DNA of 64,000 nt from Sporosarcina ureae DSM 2281 (lineage in GTDB: Bacteria > Bacillota > Bacilli > Bacillales_A > Planococcaceae): NCBI RefSeq assembly GCF_000425545.1, contig NZ_AUDQ01000012.1, forward strand, positions 1-64,000, written 5' to 3'. The position numbers and the translations under genes are program-made. The notes under the pieces are model-generated. The model saw nothing but the letters and a program-made list of their open reading frames with translations, ran no database searches and had not been told where the DNA came from. Positions 1 through 8,511 of this stretch are shown here, in pieces (position 1 is the stretch's first letter; each line of letters starts with the position of its first letter).

Positions 1-358
<358 letters not shown>

Positions 359-641
359 ACTGACAGACAATCTGCAGCGAATTACGTCGTCGATTTCAGT
401 CGATTAGTCGGTCACGTACCTAAGTACGCTCCCTCCTTCTCTCCTTCATCTCCTAGTACTTCACTACATCTTGTCAGTCAGTAAAATGAAAAATCGATTA
501 GCTCGAGTTTCATTTGCTGGCATCATTTAAGATACTCATTTTGTTTGTGTCATCGTTAGATGCGCAAACTGTATTTCGTTAACGTTTTGCTGTTCAGTTT
601 TCAAGGTTCGTGTTTGTCAGTCGTATAAAAGCGACTTCTCT
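359..641 (-). promoter_or_regulatory. rRNA operon leader with boxA-like antitermination motif
   Basis: This stretch between the 16S 5' end and the proximal promoter contains no gene. On the minus strand, at about 588-606, it carries TTGAAAACTGAACAGC. This resembles the boxA-type element found in Bacillus rRNA leaders and spacers that loads the Nus antitermination complex. The rest is presumably the precursor leader that pairs around 16S for RNase III processing. The opposite strand holds one short open frame at 299-484 with no ribosome binding site, which is not a gene. Confidence 0.7.
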
Positions 642-670
642 ATATTACACTCGAAGTTTGTCGAAGTCAA
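642..670 (-). promoter_or_regulatory. rrn promoter, proximal (P2-like)
   Basis: On the minus strand a -35 TTGACT (665-670) and a -10 TAATAT (642-647) are separated by exactly 17 bp. Both are close to the sigma-A consensus. The position, about 280 bases before the mature 16S end, is normal for a Bacillales rRNA promoter. This is read by eye, not mapped. Confidence 0.7.
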
Positions 671-729
671 CAACTTTTTAAAAGAAGTTTTTTATGTTGT
701 TTTCGATTACGTCCGAAGCGACAAGAACT

Positions 730-759
730 AATATACAATAGATCGTATAGAGAAATCAA
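730..759 (-). promoter_or_regulatory. rrn promoter, distal (P1-like), overlapping the eamA-type gene end
   Basis: On the minus strand a -35 TTGATT (754-759) and a -10 TATATT (730-735) are separated by 18 bp, about 85 bp upstream of the proximal promoter. Tandem promoters about 80-90 bp apart are typical of Bacillus rrn operons. The -35 box overlaps the stop codon of the preceding transporter gene (756-758). Confidence 0.55.
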
Positions 760-1658
760 GTGTTTTTCGCAAAAAGTTTTTTCTTTATTGCTTTTATATC
801 CACGACAAACAGCAAAACCCCTGTCAGGACAACGATTGCGCCTGCAAATTGAAGTGCAGTTATTTTTTCATGCAACACAAAATATGCAGCGATTGAAGCG
901 AGTACTGGCTCAAACAGAATAGCGATTGATACTACATTTGTGCTCACCCACTTGACTGCCCAGTTAAATAACGTGTGTCCCAACAGATTTGGTAAGATCG
1001 CCAAAGCTAAAAACCATCCCCAATCTGCAGTGGGGTATCCGAAGAAAGGTTCTTGTGTGACGAGAACATAGAAAAACAGTGCAACGGAACTTACGGAGTA
1101 AACAAGAAATGTGTACGTCACGAGCGAGATTCTTTTACGTACATTCTGACCTATTAATAAATACGCTGTAACGAATGCACAAGCGAGTAACGCTAGTAAA
1201 TCTCCAAATAACGCAACTCCACTTACTTGGAAATCTCCCCAACTAATAATGAAGCTTCCCGTTAACGCAATGAATACAGCAGTCAGCATTTTTCCTGTAA
1301 TAATCTCTTTAAAGAATAATGCCGTACCTGCTAACGCAAATATTGGTTGAAGCGTCACTAATACAGTCGAGCTAGCAACTGACGTGTAGTTGAGGGATTC
1401 GAACCATAGTATAAAATGGACTGCCAGAAATATTCCTGAGCATGTAGTGTAAAGCCAATCCCTTCTCGTTAACGATTTCAATTCATTGCGATAGGAGATT
1501 AAGAATAATGGAAGCATAATAACAGCTGAAAAGAACATACGATAAAAGGCGATGACACCCGCATCTGCCGTGGCCATTTTTACAAAAATTGCTGATAAAC
1601 CGACAGTGAGGACACCAAGCGCAATGGGTATGTAGGGATGAATTAATGGTTTATTCAT
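756..1658 (-). CDS. DMT superfamily EamA-type transporter
   Basis: A 300-residue, very hydrophobic protein with about ten predicted membrane segments arranged as two similar five-helix halves, the standard EamA (RhaT/YdcZ-like) drug/metabolite transporter architecture and length. Family members export or import small metabolites such as amino acids, and the substrate cannot be read here. The ATG at 1658 is preceded by an AGAAAGAGAAG-type Shine-Dalgarno region. The gene lies directly upstream of the rRNA operon on the same strand. No terminator is visible between them, and the stop codon overlaps a putative rrn -35 box. It diverges from the mgtC-like gene. Confidence 0.85.
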   Translation of the reverse strand: MNKPLIHPYIPIALGVLTVGLSAIFVKMATADAGVIAFYRMFFSAVIMLPLFLISYRNELKSLTRRDWLYTTCSGIFLAVHFILWFESLNYTSVASSTVLVTLQPIFALAGTALFFKEIITGKMLTAVFIALTGSFIISWGDFQVSGVALFGDLLALLACAFVTAYLLIGQNVRKRISLVTYTFLVYSVSSVALFFYVLVTQEPFFGYPTADWGWFLALAILPNLLGHTLFNWAVKWVSTNVVSIAILFEPVLASIAAYFVLHEKITALQFAGAIVVLTGVLLFVVDIKAIKKKLFAKNT

Positions 1659-1783
1659 AATATCACTTCTCTTTCTATCTCTCTTCCCATTACAATAGAA
1701 GGAGAGGCATGTACGAGTCGATTGCCGTATTAAAGAGAGTATATAGGTAATCTTCCTATTATGTAAGTGAAGGAGGATGATTT

Positions 1784-2506
1784 ATGTTAACAATACTTGC
1801 CGATTCATTTAATGTAGAAGCACTAATCAAAATTAGCATTGCCCTTGTACTTAGTATCATTATAGGTGTAGAGCGAGAGATCAAGAAGAAGCCTATTGGG
1901 CTAAAAACGAGTGCAGTCATTGCCACCTTCAGTTGTCTATTGACAATTATCTCAATGGAAGCAGCTTATTTAGTACCTTCTCGTAATGACATCAATATTA
2001 CTATGGACCCTTTGCGGCTATCCGCTCAAATCGTCAGCGGTGTCGGTTTTCTTGGGGCCGGGGCTATATTGCGTAGGGATAATGACAATATCACAGGGTT
2101 GACTACCGCTGCAATGATTTGGGGCGCAGCAGGAATCGGTATTGCAGTAGGTGCAGGTTTTTATATCGAAGCATTCTTCACTGTAATTAGTGTAATGATC
2201 GTTATTGAGCTAATAGCGCCTTTATTAGGTAGATTCGGTCCTAAGCGGTTGCGTACTAAAGAAGCGAATTGTACGATTATCATTACTCAAAAGTCTAAAA
2301 TTGATGATCTCATTAGATACTTGAATGAAGAACATATGGAAATTGATCATTTGCGTATCAGACAATTCCAGACACCTGAACATCAATATCATCACGAATT
2401 ACAATTCAAACTTATGGCTCATCCTAAAAAATCTACCTCTACGCTCTATATAGAACTCACTACGCTTTCCTATGTAGAATCAGTAGAACTCGTTATTTAC
2501 CCATAA
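1784..2506 (+). CDS. MgtC/SapB family membrane protein
   Basis: A 240-residue protein. About 140 N-terminal residues form the MgtC/SapB membrane domain with its signature VEREIKKKPIGLKTSA near residues 29-44 and the GVGFLGAGAILR motif near residues 86-97. A soluble C-terminal domain of about 90 residues follows, probably ACT-like. Relatives are linked to growth under magnesium limitation and modulation of membrane ATPases. Whether it moves an ion is unproven for the family. The start follows a strong GAAGGAGGATGATTT Shine-Dalgarno. A hairpin at 2541-2585 ends the unit. Confidence 0.88.
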   Translation: MLTILADSFNVEALIKISIALVLSIIIGVEREIKKKPIGLKTSAVIATFSCLLTIISMEAAYLVPSRNDINITMDPLRLSAQIVSGVGFLGAGAILRRDNDNITGLTTAAMIWGAAGIGIAVGAGFYIEAFFTVISVMIVIELIAPLLGRFGPKRLRTKEANCTIIITQKSKIDDLIRYLNEEHMEIDHLRIRQFQTPEHQYHHELQFKLMAHPKKSTSTLYIELTTLSYVESVELVIYP

Positions 2507-2540
2507 AAAACGCCAAGTCGACGTGACCTGACGTAATCAA

Positions 2541-2585
2541 CTGAAAGCAAACTCATTCGTAGTCTTTGCTTTCAGTTTCTTTATT
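2541..2585. terminator. Rho-independent terminator between mgtC-like gene and yugJ
   Basis: The inverted repeat CTGAAAGCAAA / TTTGCTTTCAG flanks a 13-base loop and is followed by TTTCTTTATTT. It lies between convergent genes and can serve the plus-strand mgtC-like transcript. A less U-rich tract lies on the other side. Confidence 0.75.
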
Positions 2586-2612
2586 TATTCAATTGACATT
2601 TTATCACAATAA

Positions 2613-3776
2613 TCACAAACTAGCTTTCAATAAAGTTAGAACTTCATCCTTAGATAACTTAGCAAATCCACCAACCGGACCATTCACGGCAGCTTTTTCT
2701 GCTATCAACTCTAATTTGGAGTCATCAATATCATAATCCGCTAGTGTGACAGGCGCGCCAATTCCTTTCCAATATGCACTTAAACGGTCGATTCCTTCCA
2801 TTGCAATCTCTTCATTCGTCTTATCAGCTGAATCTACTCCGAAAACATTAACAGCCAACTGTACAAAGCGTTGTGGATTTTTCGGGAATGTGTGCTTCAT
2901 CCAGTGCGGGAATAAAATCGCTAAACCGCCAGCGTGAGGAATATCGTAGACAGCGGATACGGCGTGTTCGATATTATGCGTACCCCAGTCCCCTCTTGTA
3001 CCCATCGATAGGAATCCGTTTAATCCCCAAACACCCGCAAACATCATGGATTCGCGAAGCTCTGTATTCTCTGGATCTTTCACCAGTTGCTCTCCAGTCT
3101 TCATAACGGAGCGTAATGCCGCTTCACAAATTTCATCTTGGAACAAAGCATTATCTGCAGTGTGGAAATATTGCTCGAAAATGTGGGACATCGTATCGAC
3201 AATACCGTTGACTGTTTGATCAAGCGGCACGGTTAATGTGTATTTCGGATCCAAGATAGAGAACTTAGGATAATTTAGCGGTCCGCCCCAACCATATTTC
3301 TCCTGTGTCTCTTCATTCGTAATGACAGATCCCGCATTCATTTCTGAACTAGTTGCAGTGATCGTCAGCACCGTACCGAATGGTAGCGCTTCTTTAGGTG
3401 TTGCTTTACCTGTGACGAAATCCCATGGATCACCGTCGTATTTCGCCGCGGAAGCAATTAACTTCGTACAATCAATTACAGATCCTCCACCCGCTGCGAT
3501 AATCACGTCGATATTATGTTCTTTACAAAGGTCCGCACCTCTTTTAGCAGTCGACAGTCGAGGATTCGGTTCAACGCCCGGCATGTCTACTACTTCAAAA
3601 TCATCGTCTTTTAACAATTTCATGATCTCATCATATAGGCCATTGCGCTTAATACTGCCACCACCATATACTAGCAATACCTTTTTACCGTATGTTTCGA
3701 GTTCTTTAGGCAAATGTTGCAGTTGACCTTGACCAAAAATTAATTTAGTCGGGTTATTGAAAATAAAATTATCCAA
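2613..3776 (-). CDS. yugJ: Iron-containing alcohol dehydrogenase (NADH-dependent butanol dehydrogenase type, YugJ-like)
   Basis: A group III (iron-type) alcohol dehydrogenase. It has the NAD-binding GGGSVID motif and metal ligands in DTMSHIFEQ and [16 protein letters not shown]. The longest open frame would add about 19 residues. A GGAGG motif lies 8 bases before TTG at 3776, which gives a 387-residue protein beginning [12 protein letters not shown], the same length as B. subtilis YugJ from memory, so I prefer that start. It would reduce aldehydes or oxidise alcohols with NAD(P). The divergent neighbour is yuzA, as in B. subtilis. Confidence 0.9.
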   Translation of the reverse strand: MDNFIFNNPTKLIFGQGQLQHLPKELETYGKKVLLVYGGGSIKRNGLYDEIMKLLKDDDFEVVDMPGVEPNPRLSTAKRGADLCKEHNIDVIIAAGGGSVIDCTKLIASAAKYDGDPWDFVTGKATPKEALPFGTVLTITATSSEMNAGSVITNEETQEKYGWGGPLNYPKFSILDPKYTLTVPLDQTVNGIVDTMSHIFEQYFHTADNALFQDEICEAALRSVMKTGEQLVKDPENTELRESMMFAGVWGLNGFLSMGTRGDWGTHNIEHAVSAVYDIPHAGGLAILFPHWMKHTFPKNPQRFVQLAVNVFGVDSADKTNEEIAMEGIDRLSAYWKGIGAPVTLADYDIDDSKLELIAEKAAVNGPVGGFAKLSKDEVLTLLKASL

Positions 3777-3880
3777 ATCGTACGCCTCCTTCTTCTTACT
3801 TTCCATTATGAAAAAGATGTATTTACGATGCAAGTATAGTGTTCTGAAAACAGGATATACTTTTTATAGGAGGAGATAAA

Positions 3881-4138
3881 ATGGAAACATTGCAAAAACT
3901 TACGTTAGCGATCGCGCTAATCGGGGCATTAAACTGGGGTGTTGTCGGGATTTTCCGTTTCGACGTAATCGCCCAACTAACAGAAGGCGCCTATCAGCCA
4001 TTAGCACGCTTTCTTTATATCGTCATCGGATTATCTGGTCTTATGGCGCTACAAGTTCTCTTTACGTATTGGCGCAGAGAAGAGGAACCGAAATCTAGTG
4101 AAGAAATTCGACCGGCTTCATCTATCGAACAAACATAA
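3881..4138 (+). CDS. yuzA: DUF378 small membrane protein (YuzA-like)
   Basis: An 85-residue protein with two hydrophobic helices and the typical DUF378 opening KLTLAIALIGALNWGVVGIF, then a charged tail. The function of the family is unknown. The start follows TAGGAGGAGATAAA. The gene diverges from yugJ, an association kept in B. subtilis. It ends in a bidirectional terminator shared with gudB. Confidence 0.85.
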   Translation: METLQKLTLAIALIGALNWGVVGIFRFDVIAQLTEGAYQPLARFLYIVIGLSGLMALQVLFTYWRREEEPKSSEEIRPASSIEQT

Positions 4139-4175
4139 AAGGCATCTCCTCACACTCGAGGAGATGCCTTTTATT
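4137..4175. terminator. Bidirectional terminator between yuzA and gudB
   Basis: The perfect stem AAAAGGCATCTCCTC / GAGGAGATGCCTTTT has a 5-base loop and T-rich tracts on both strands. It lies between convergent gene ends and can serve yuzA and the rocA-rocD-gudB unit. Confidence 0.92.
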
Positions 4176-4179
4176 ATTA

Positions 4180-5424
4180 TTATACCCAACCACGGAAACG
4201 GCTTGCTTCCGCTGTTTTACGTACACCAATCATATATGCTGCTAAACGCATATCGATGTTACGTGTAGTGGCTATGTTATACACATTTTCAAATGCCTGA
4301 ACCATCTTCGCTGTCATTTTTTCACGTACTTCATCTTCAGACCAGTAATATCCCATGTTATTCTGAACCCATTCGAAATACGATACTGTCACGCCACCAG
4401 CACTAGCCAATACGTCAGGTACTAGTAGGATGCCGCGATCTGTCAGGATTTTTGTCGCTTCCGAAGTAGTTGGACCGTTAGCTGCTTCCACTACGATGTC
4501 CGCTTTAATATTATGCGCATTTTTTTCTGTGATTTGGTTTTCAATTGCAGCTGGAACTAGTATATCACATTCCATTTCGAGCAATTCCGCATTGGTTAGC
4601 GTATTGTCGAATAATGTAGTGACTGTTCCGAAACTGTCACGACGATCGAGTAGATAGTCGATATCTAAACCATCAGGGTCATACAATGCACCGTACGCAT
4701 CGGAAATACCGATTACTTTCGCGCCTGAATCGTGTAAAAACTTGGATAGGAAACTGCCTGCGTTACCGAATCCTTGGATGATCACACGTGCACCCTTCAT
4801 ATCGATATTACGGCGTTTTGCCGCTTCATTAATAATGATTGTTACACCTTCAGCTGTTGCGCGCTCACGGCCATGTGAACCACCGAGTACGACTGGCTTT
4901 CCTGTAATGAAACCAGGTGAGTTAAATTCATCAATTTTACTGTATTCATCCATCATCCATGCCATGATTTGTGAATTCGTAAAGACGTCCGGTGCCGGAA
5001 TATCCTTTGCAGGCCCCATTACCTGACTAAGTGCACGCACATAGCCACGGCTCAAACGTTCTAATTCACCCATCGACATTTCTCGCGGATCACATAAAAT
5101 ACCGCCTTTAGCACCGCCATATGGCAAGTCCACAATTCCTGCTTTTAGTGTCATCCACATAGAAAGCGCCTTCACTTCGTCAGCACTTACGTTAGGATGG
5201 AAACGAATTCCACCTTTTGTCGGTCCGACTGCATCATTGTGTTGTCCGCGGTATCCGGTAAATACTTTTACTTTTCCATCGTCCATACGGATAGGAATAC
5301 GCACTTCTACCATAAGAAGTGGTTCTTTCAATAGTTCATACATTCCTTCATCATAGCCTAGCTTTTCAAGTGCATCTTTTATTACAACTTGTGTAGACGT
5401 AAATAGATTCAGGTTTTCTGTCAT
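4180..5424 (-). CDS. gudB: NAD-type glutamate dehydrogenase (GudB/RocG)
   Basis: A 414-residue glutamate dehydrogenase that deaminates glutamate to 2-oxoglutarate and ammonium. The N-terminal Glu/Leu/Phe/Val dehydrogenase domain has KGGIRFHPNVS and the catalytic-lysine motif LPYGGAKGGI near residue 100. The NAD domain carries GFGNAGS. The start has a GAGGCGAG Shine-Dalgarno. It is the last gene of a rocA-rocD-gudB set, so it completes arginine/ornithine breakdown to 2-oxoglutarate. The 136-bp gap before it carries an extended -10 promoter, so it may also be expressed alone. RocG and GudB cannot be told apart by eye; the roc position suggests the RocG role. Confidence 0.95.
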   Translation of the reverse strand: MTENLNLFTSTQVVIKDALEKLGYDEGMYELLKEPLLMVEVRIPIRMDDGKVKVFTGYRGQHNDAVGPTKGGIRFHPNVSADEVKALSMWMTLKAGIVDLPYGGAKGGILCDPREMSMGELERLSRGYVRALSQVMGPAKDIPAPDVFTNSQIMAWMMDEYSKIDEFNSPGFITGKPVVLGGSHGRERATAEGVTIIINEAAKRRNIDMKGARVIIQGFGNAGSFLSKFLHDSGAKVIGISDAYGALYDPDGLDIDYLLDRRDSFGTVTTLFDNTLTNAELLEMECDILVPAAIENQITEKNAHNIKADIVVEAANGPTTSEATKILTDRGILLVPDVLASAGGVTVSYFEWVQNNMGYYWSEDEVREKMTAKMVQAFENVYNIATTRNIDMRLAAYMIGVRKTAEASRFRGWV

Positions 5425-5467
5425 TGTATGGCTCGCCTCTTTGTTTGTTATTGTCTTTCACGGACAC

Positions 5468-5476
5468 ATTATAACA
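5468..5476 (-). promoter_or_regulatory. Candidate extended -10 promoter for gudB
   Basis: The minus strand reads TGTTATAAT, a perfect TGn extended -10 with a consensus TATAAT hexamer, about 45 bases before the gudB start. No good -35 box is seen, which is usual for extended -10 promoters. It would let gudB be expressed independently of rocA-rocD. Confidence 0.5.
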
Positions 5477-5560
5477 CGAGCATATTCAAACATCCACATA
5501 TCGAATCCAAATCTTTTCCGAATTTCTTCATCCGACATAAGCTTGGTGGTAGAGTGTTAC

Positions 5561-6754
5561 TTACTTGTTAAATACTGTGCGGATTTTTTCCAATGCCCAA
5601 TCTAACTCATCTTTAGTAATGATCAATGGTGGAGCAAAACGGATGACTGTATCATGTGTTTCTTTACATAATAAACCAAGTTCTTTTAGTTCTTCACAAT
5701 ATGGCCGTGCTTCTTCTGTTAATTCCATGCCAATAAATAATCCGCGTCCACGTACTTCCTTGATTGAAGGATGTGTTAATTTCTTTAACTCATCCATGAA
5801 ATAGTTTCCTAATTCTTTGGATTGCTTCGCAAGCTCTTCGTCTTCCAACACTTCAAGTGCCGCTAAGGATACTGCGCACGCCATTGGATTTCCACCAAAT
5901 GTAGATCCGTGAGATCCCGGATTGAATACGCCTAGAATATCATCATTTGCAAGTACACAGGAAATCGGGAATACTCCCCCACCAAGTGCTTTACCGAGGA
6001 TATACATATCCGGTGTGACACCGTCGTAGTTACAAGCAAACATTTCACCTGTACGACAGAGTCCTGCTTGAATTTCATCCGCTATAAAGAGAATGTTCTC
6101 TTTTTTACATAGTTCAGAAGCTTCCTTCATGAATCCTTCAGGAGGAATAATGATTCCAGCTTCTCCTTGGATCGGTTCAATCAGGAATGCAGCAGTATTG
6201 GAAGTAATAGCCGCTTTCAACGCATCAATATCCCCGTACTCTACTAACTTAATGCCCGGTAGCAATGGACCGAATCCTTTTTTATATTCAGCATCGGATG
6301 ACAATGAAACCGCACCCAGTGTACGGCCATGGAAATTCCCTACACATGCGATAATTTCTGCATGGTTGCCTGCTACACCTTTCACATCATACGCCCAGCG
6401 TCTCGCTGCTTTTAAAGCAGTCTCCACTGCCTCTGCACCAGTATTCATAGGTAATACCATATTTTTACCTGAGAGTTCTGCCATCTTTTCATACCACGGG
6501 CCCAATTGGTCATTATGGAATGCACGTGAAGTTAGCGTTACACGATCTGCTTGATCCTTCAGCGCTTGAATGATTTTCGGATGGCGATGGCCTTGATTGA
6601 GTGCAGAGTAGGCAGCCAACATATCCATATATTTAGTACCTTCAGGATCCTTTACCCAGACACCTTCCGCTTCAGAAATTACAATCGGTAGCGGATTATA
6701 GTTATTCGCACCGTACTTTTCCGTTTTTTCAATAACATTCGTCGTTTTCGTCAT
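5561..6754 (-). CDS. rocD: Ornithine aminotransferase
   Basis: A 397-residue class III PLP aminotransferase that converts ornithine and 2-oxoglutarate to glutamate semialdehyde and glutamate. Visible motifs are the substrate loop NQGHRHPKI, the aspartate motif [14 protein letters not shown] and the PLP-lysine motif [14 protein letters not shown]. Length and sequence fit Bacillus RocD. A clear AAGGAGTGAACGGAT precedes the ATG. It follows rocA by 33 bp, so the two are co-transcribed. Together they take ornithine to glutamate for GudB. Confidence 0.96.
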   Translation of the reverse strand: MTKTTNVIEKTEKYGANNYNPLPIVISEAEGVWVKDPEGTKYMDMLAAYSALNQGHRHPKIIQALKDQADRVTLTSRAFHNDQLGPWYEKMAELSGKNMVLPMNTGAEAVETALKAARRWAYDVKGVAGNHAEIIACVGNFHGRTLGAVSLSSDAEYKKGFGPLLPGIKLVEYGDIDALKAAITSNTAAFLIEPIQGEAGIIIPPEGFMKEASELCKKENILFIADEIQAGLCRTGEMFACNYDGVTPDMYILGKALGGGVFPISCVLANDDILGVFNPGSHGSTFGGNPMACAVSLAALEVLEDEELAKQSKELGNYFMDELKKLTHPSIKEVRGRGLFIGMELTEEARPYCEELKELGLLCKETHDTVIRFAPPLIITKDELDWALEKIRTVFNK

Positions 6755-6787
6755 ATCCGTTCACTCCTTCAAATTCACTTTAACGAT

Positions 6788-8332
6788 TTACAGCATCTCT
6801 GACGTAGTTTTACCCTGCATATGCAACTGCAAGTAATCAGGTCCACCAGCTTTTGAATCCGTACCGGACATATTGAAACCGCCAAATGGTTGGTAGCCAA
6901 CGATAGCGCCTGTACAGCCTCTGTTGAAATATAGATTACCTACATGGAAGTCTTCACGAGCTTGCTCAATATGGTGACGGTTCTTCGTGATGACCGCACC
7001 TGTTAACCCGTAGTCTGTATCGTTTGCAAATTCAATGGCTTCTGCAAACGACGAGGCTTTTGATAGCGCCACCACCGGACCGAAGATTTCTTCTTGAGAA
7101 ATACGTGCATTTGGATCAACGTCTGCGAATACAGTAGGCGCTACGAAATAACCTTTTGAATCATCGCCAGTTCCACCTGCGATGAGACGTCCTTCTTGTT
7201 TCCCAATTTCAATATAATCCATAATTTTATCGAATGCCGCCTGATCAATAACTGGACCGGCTGTGTTGTTTCCATCCATTGGATCACCCCAGTTGTATGA
7301 CTTCGTGATCTCTTCTACACGCTTTACCACTTCATCGTAGACATCTTCATGAATGATCGCACGAGAACATGCTGAACACTTTTGGCCACTGAATCCAAAT
7401 GATGAGGAAACGATAGATTGCGCAGCCAACTCCAAATCCGCTTCATTATCGACAACAATCGTATCTTTACCGCCCATTTCCGCAATTACACGCTTCAGCC
7501 AAATTTGACCGTCATGTACTTTTGCCGCGCGTTCGAAAATACGTGTACCTACTTCACGTGAACCTGTAAATGAAACGAAACGAGTGTCTTTGTGATCGAC
7601 CAAGTAGTCACCAATCTCAGAACCCGATCCTGGGATGAAGTTGACGACACCAGTTGGCATACCCGCTTCTTCCAAGACTTCGAGAAACTTATACGCAACG
7701 ACTGTTGTTGTTGAAGCCGGCTTCAACAGGACTGTGTTTCCTGTTACAAGTGCACCTACTGTTGTCCCTGCCATGATCGCAAATGCGAAGTTCCACGGTG
7801 AAATGACTACACCTACACCAAGTGGTACATAATCGAATCGGTTGTATTCACCTGGTCGACTCTCCACGTGCATACCTTCTTTTAGTGTAAGCATCTGACG
7901 AGCGTAATATTCCATGAAGTCGATCCCTTCAGCAACATCTGCATCCGCTTCATTCCAAGGTTTACCTGCTTCTTTTGTCAGTAACGCAGAAAACTCAAAC
8001 TTGCGGCGTCTGACGATGGCAGCTGCTTTAAATAATACATCAGCACGGAATTCCGGCTTGACTTTCCTCCAAGTTTTGAATGTTTCCTTTGCAGTAGTCA
8101 TCGCTTGCTCTGCTAAATCGCGACTAGCTTGCGAGACGTTACCAATGACTTCTTTTTTATCAGAAGGGTTAGTGGATGCTAGTTTCTTATCTGTCATTAT
8201 ACGTTCACCGCCGATAATTAGCGGATAATCTTGCCCAATATAACTTTCTACGACTTTAAAACCTTCTTCATACGCTTCGCGGTTTTCTTTAACTGTAAAA
8301 TCAGTGAATGGTTCGTGTTTGTATGGAATCAT
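6788..8332 (-). CDS. rocA: 1-pyrroline-5-carboxylate dehydrogenase (glutamate-semialdehyde dehydrogenase)
   Basis: A 514-residue aldehyde dehydrogenase of the RocA/PutA type that oxidises glutamate semialdehyde (P5C) to glutamate with NAD. It shows the KP cofactor loop, EMGGKD with the general-base glutamate, and the catalytic cysteine in [11 protein letters not shown]. The N-terminus ([13 protein letters not shown]) matches the RocA family. GGAGG lies 12 bases before the ATG, slightly long. It is the first gene of the operon, and its upstream region holds a catabolite-response element and two dyads, so it is probably induced by arginine/ornithine and repressed by sugars. Confidence 0.96.
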   Translation of the reverse strand: MIPYKHEPFTDFTVKENREAYEEGFKVVESYIGQDYPLIIGGERIMTDKKLASTNPSDKKEVIGNVSQASRDLAEQAMTTAKETFKTWRKVKPEFRADVLFKAAAIVRRRKFEFSALLTKEAGKPWNEADADVAEGIDFMEYYARQMLTLKEGMHVESRPGEYNRFDYVPLGVGVVISPWNFAFAIMAGTTVGALVTGNTVLLKPASTTTVVAYKFLEVLEEAGMPTGVVNFIPGSGSEIGDYLVDHKDTRFVSFTGSREVGTRIFERAAKVHDGQIWLKRVIAEMGGKDTIVVDNEADLELAAQSIVSSSFGFSGQKCSACSRAIIHEDVYDEVVKRVEEITKSYNWGDPMDGNNTAGPVIDQAAFDKIMDYIEIGKQEGRLIAGGTGDDSKGYFVAPTVFADVDPNARISQEEIFGPVVALSKASSFAEAIEFANDTDYGLTGAVITKNRHHIEQAREDFHVGNLYFNRGCTGAIVGYQPFGGFNMSGTDSKAGGPDYLQLHMQGKTTSEML

Positions 8333-8361
8333 TTGGAATCAAATCCTCCTTTATAGTAGGG

Positions 8362-8380
8362 ACGCAAAATAAATTTGCGT
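8362..8380. promoter_or_regulatory. Dyad in the rocA leader (candidate regulator site 1)
   Basis: The interrupted palindrome ACGCAAA-N5-TTTGCGT lies 30-48 bases upstream of the rocA start codon, downstream of its likely -10 box. RocR of B. subtilis binds dyads with TTTGC/GCAAA character, so this could be a binding site, but its position after the promoter would be unusual for activation. Confidence 0.4.
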
Positions 8381-8381
8381 T

Positions 8382-8395
8382 TGTTAGCGTTTACA
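8382..8395. promoter_or_regulatory. Catabolite-response element (cre) at the rocA promoter
   Basis: TGTTAGCGTTTACA matches the CcpA cre consensus TGWAANCGNTNWCA with the central CG and both outer TG/CA pairs intact and one clear mismatch at position 4. It overlaps the likely rocA transcription start, just downstream of a TATTAT -10 box at 8399-8404, a position suited to carbon catabolite repression. Confidence 0.65.
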
Positions 8396-8407
8396 TCTAT
8401 AATAATG

Positions 8408-8441
8408 CAAGAAAACATTGCACATTGCAAGTGTTTTCTTG
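8408..8441. promoter_or_regulatory. Large dyad between rocA and rocR (candidate regulator site 2)
   Basis: CAAGAAAACA (8408-8417) and TGTTTTCTTG (8432-8441) form a perfect 10-bp inverted repeat. The 14-bp centre contains two direct copies of ATTGCA. It lies upstream of the rocA -10 box and about 70 bp before the rocR start, where a divergently encoded activator would bind. I infer it is the RocR-like protein's operator. Confidence 0.5.
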
Positions 8442-8511
8442 TAATTATTTTTTAATTCTATTAATTTATTAACTAAAACCCGATAAGTACTATGTTAGGA
8501 AGGTGTTTTAA

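Noticed and set aside
3322..3726. 134-codon plus-strand frame opposite yugJ
   Set aside because: It is antisense to a confident alcohol dehydrogenase gene, has no ribosome binding site, and its composition mirrors the opposite-strand codons.
5458..5538. 26-codon minus-strand frame MSDEEIRKRFGFDMWMFEYA... between rocD and gudB
   Set aside because: Its composition is protein-like, but there is no Shine-Dalgarno before the ATG and the gudB -10 promoter lies inside it. It could be a decayed fragment; support is insufficient.
8401..8450. Sigma-54 (-24/-12) promoter before rocA
   Set aside because: TTGCA-type hexamers are present, but the GG and GC dinucleotides do not occur at the required 10-bp separation on the minus strand.
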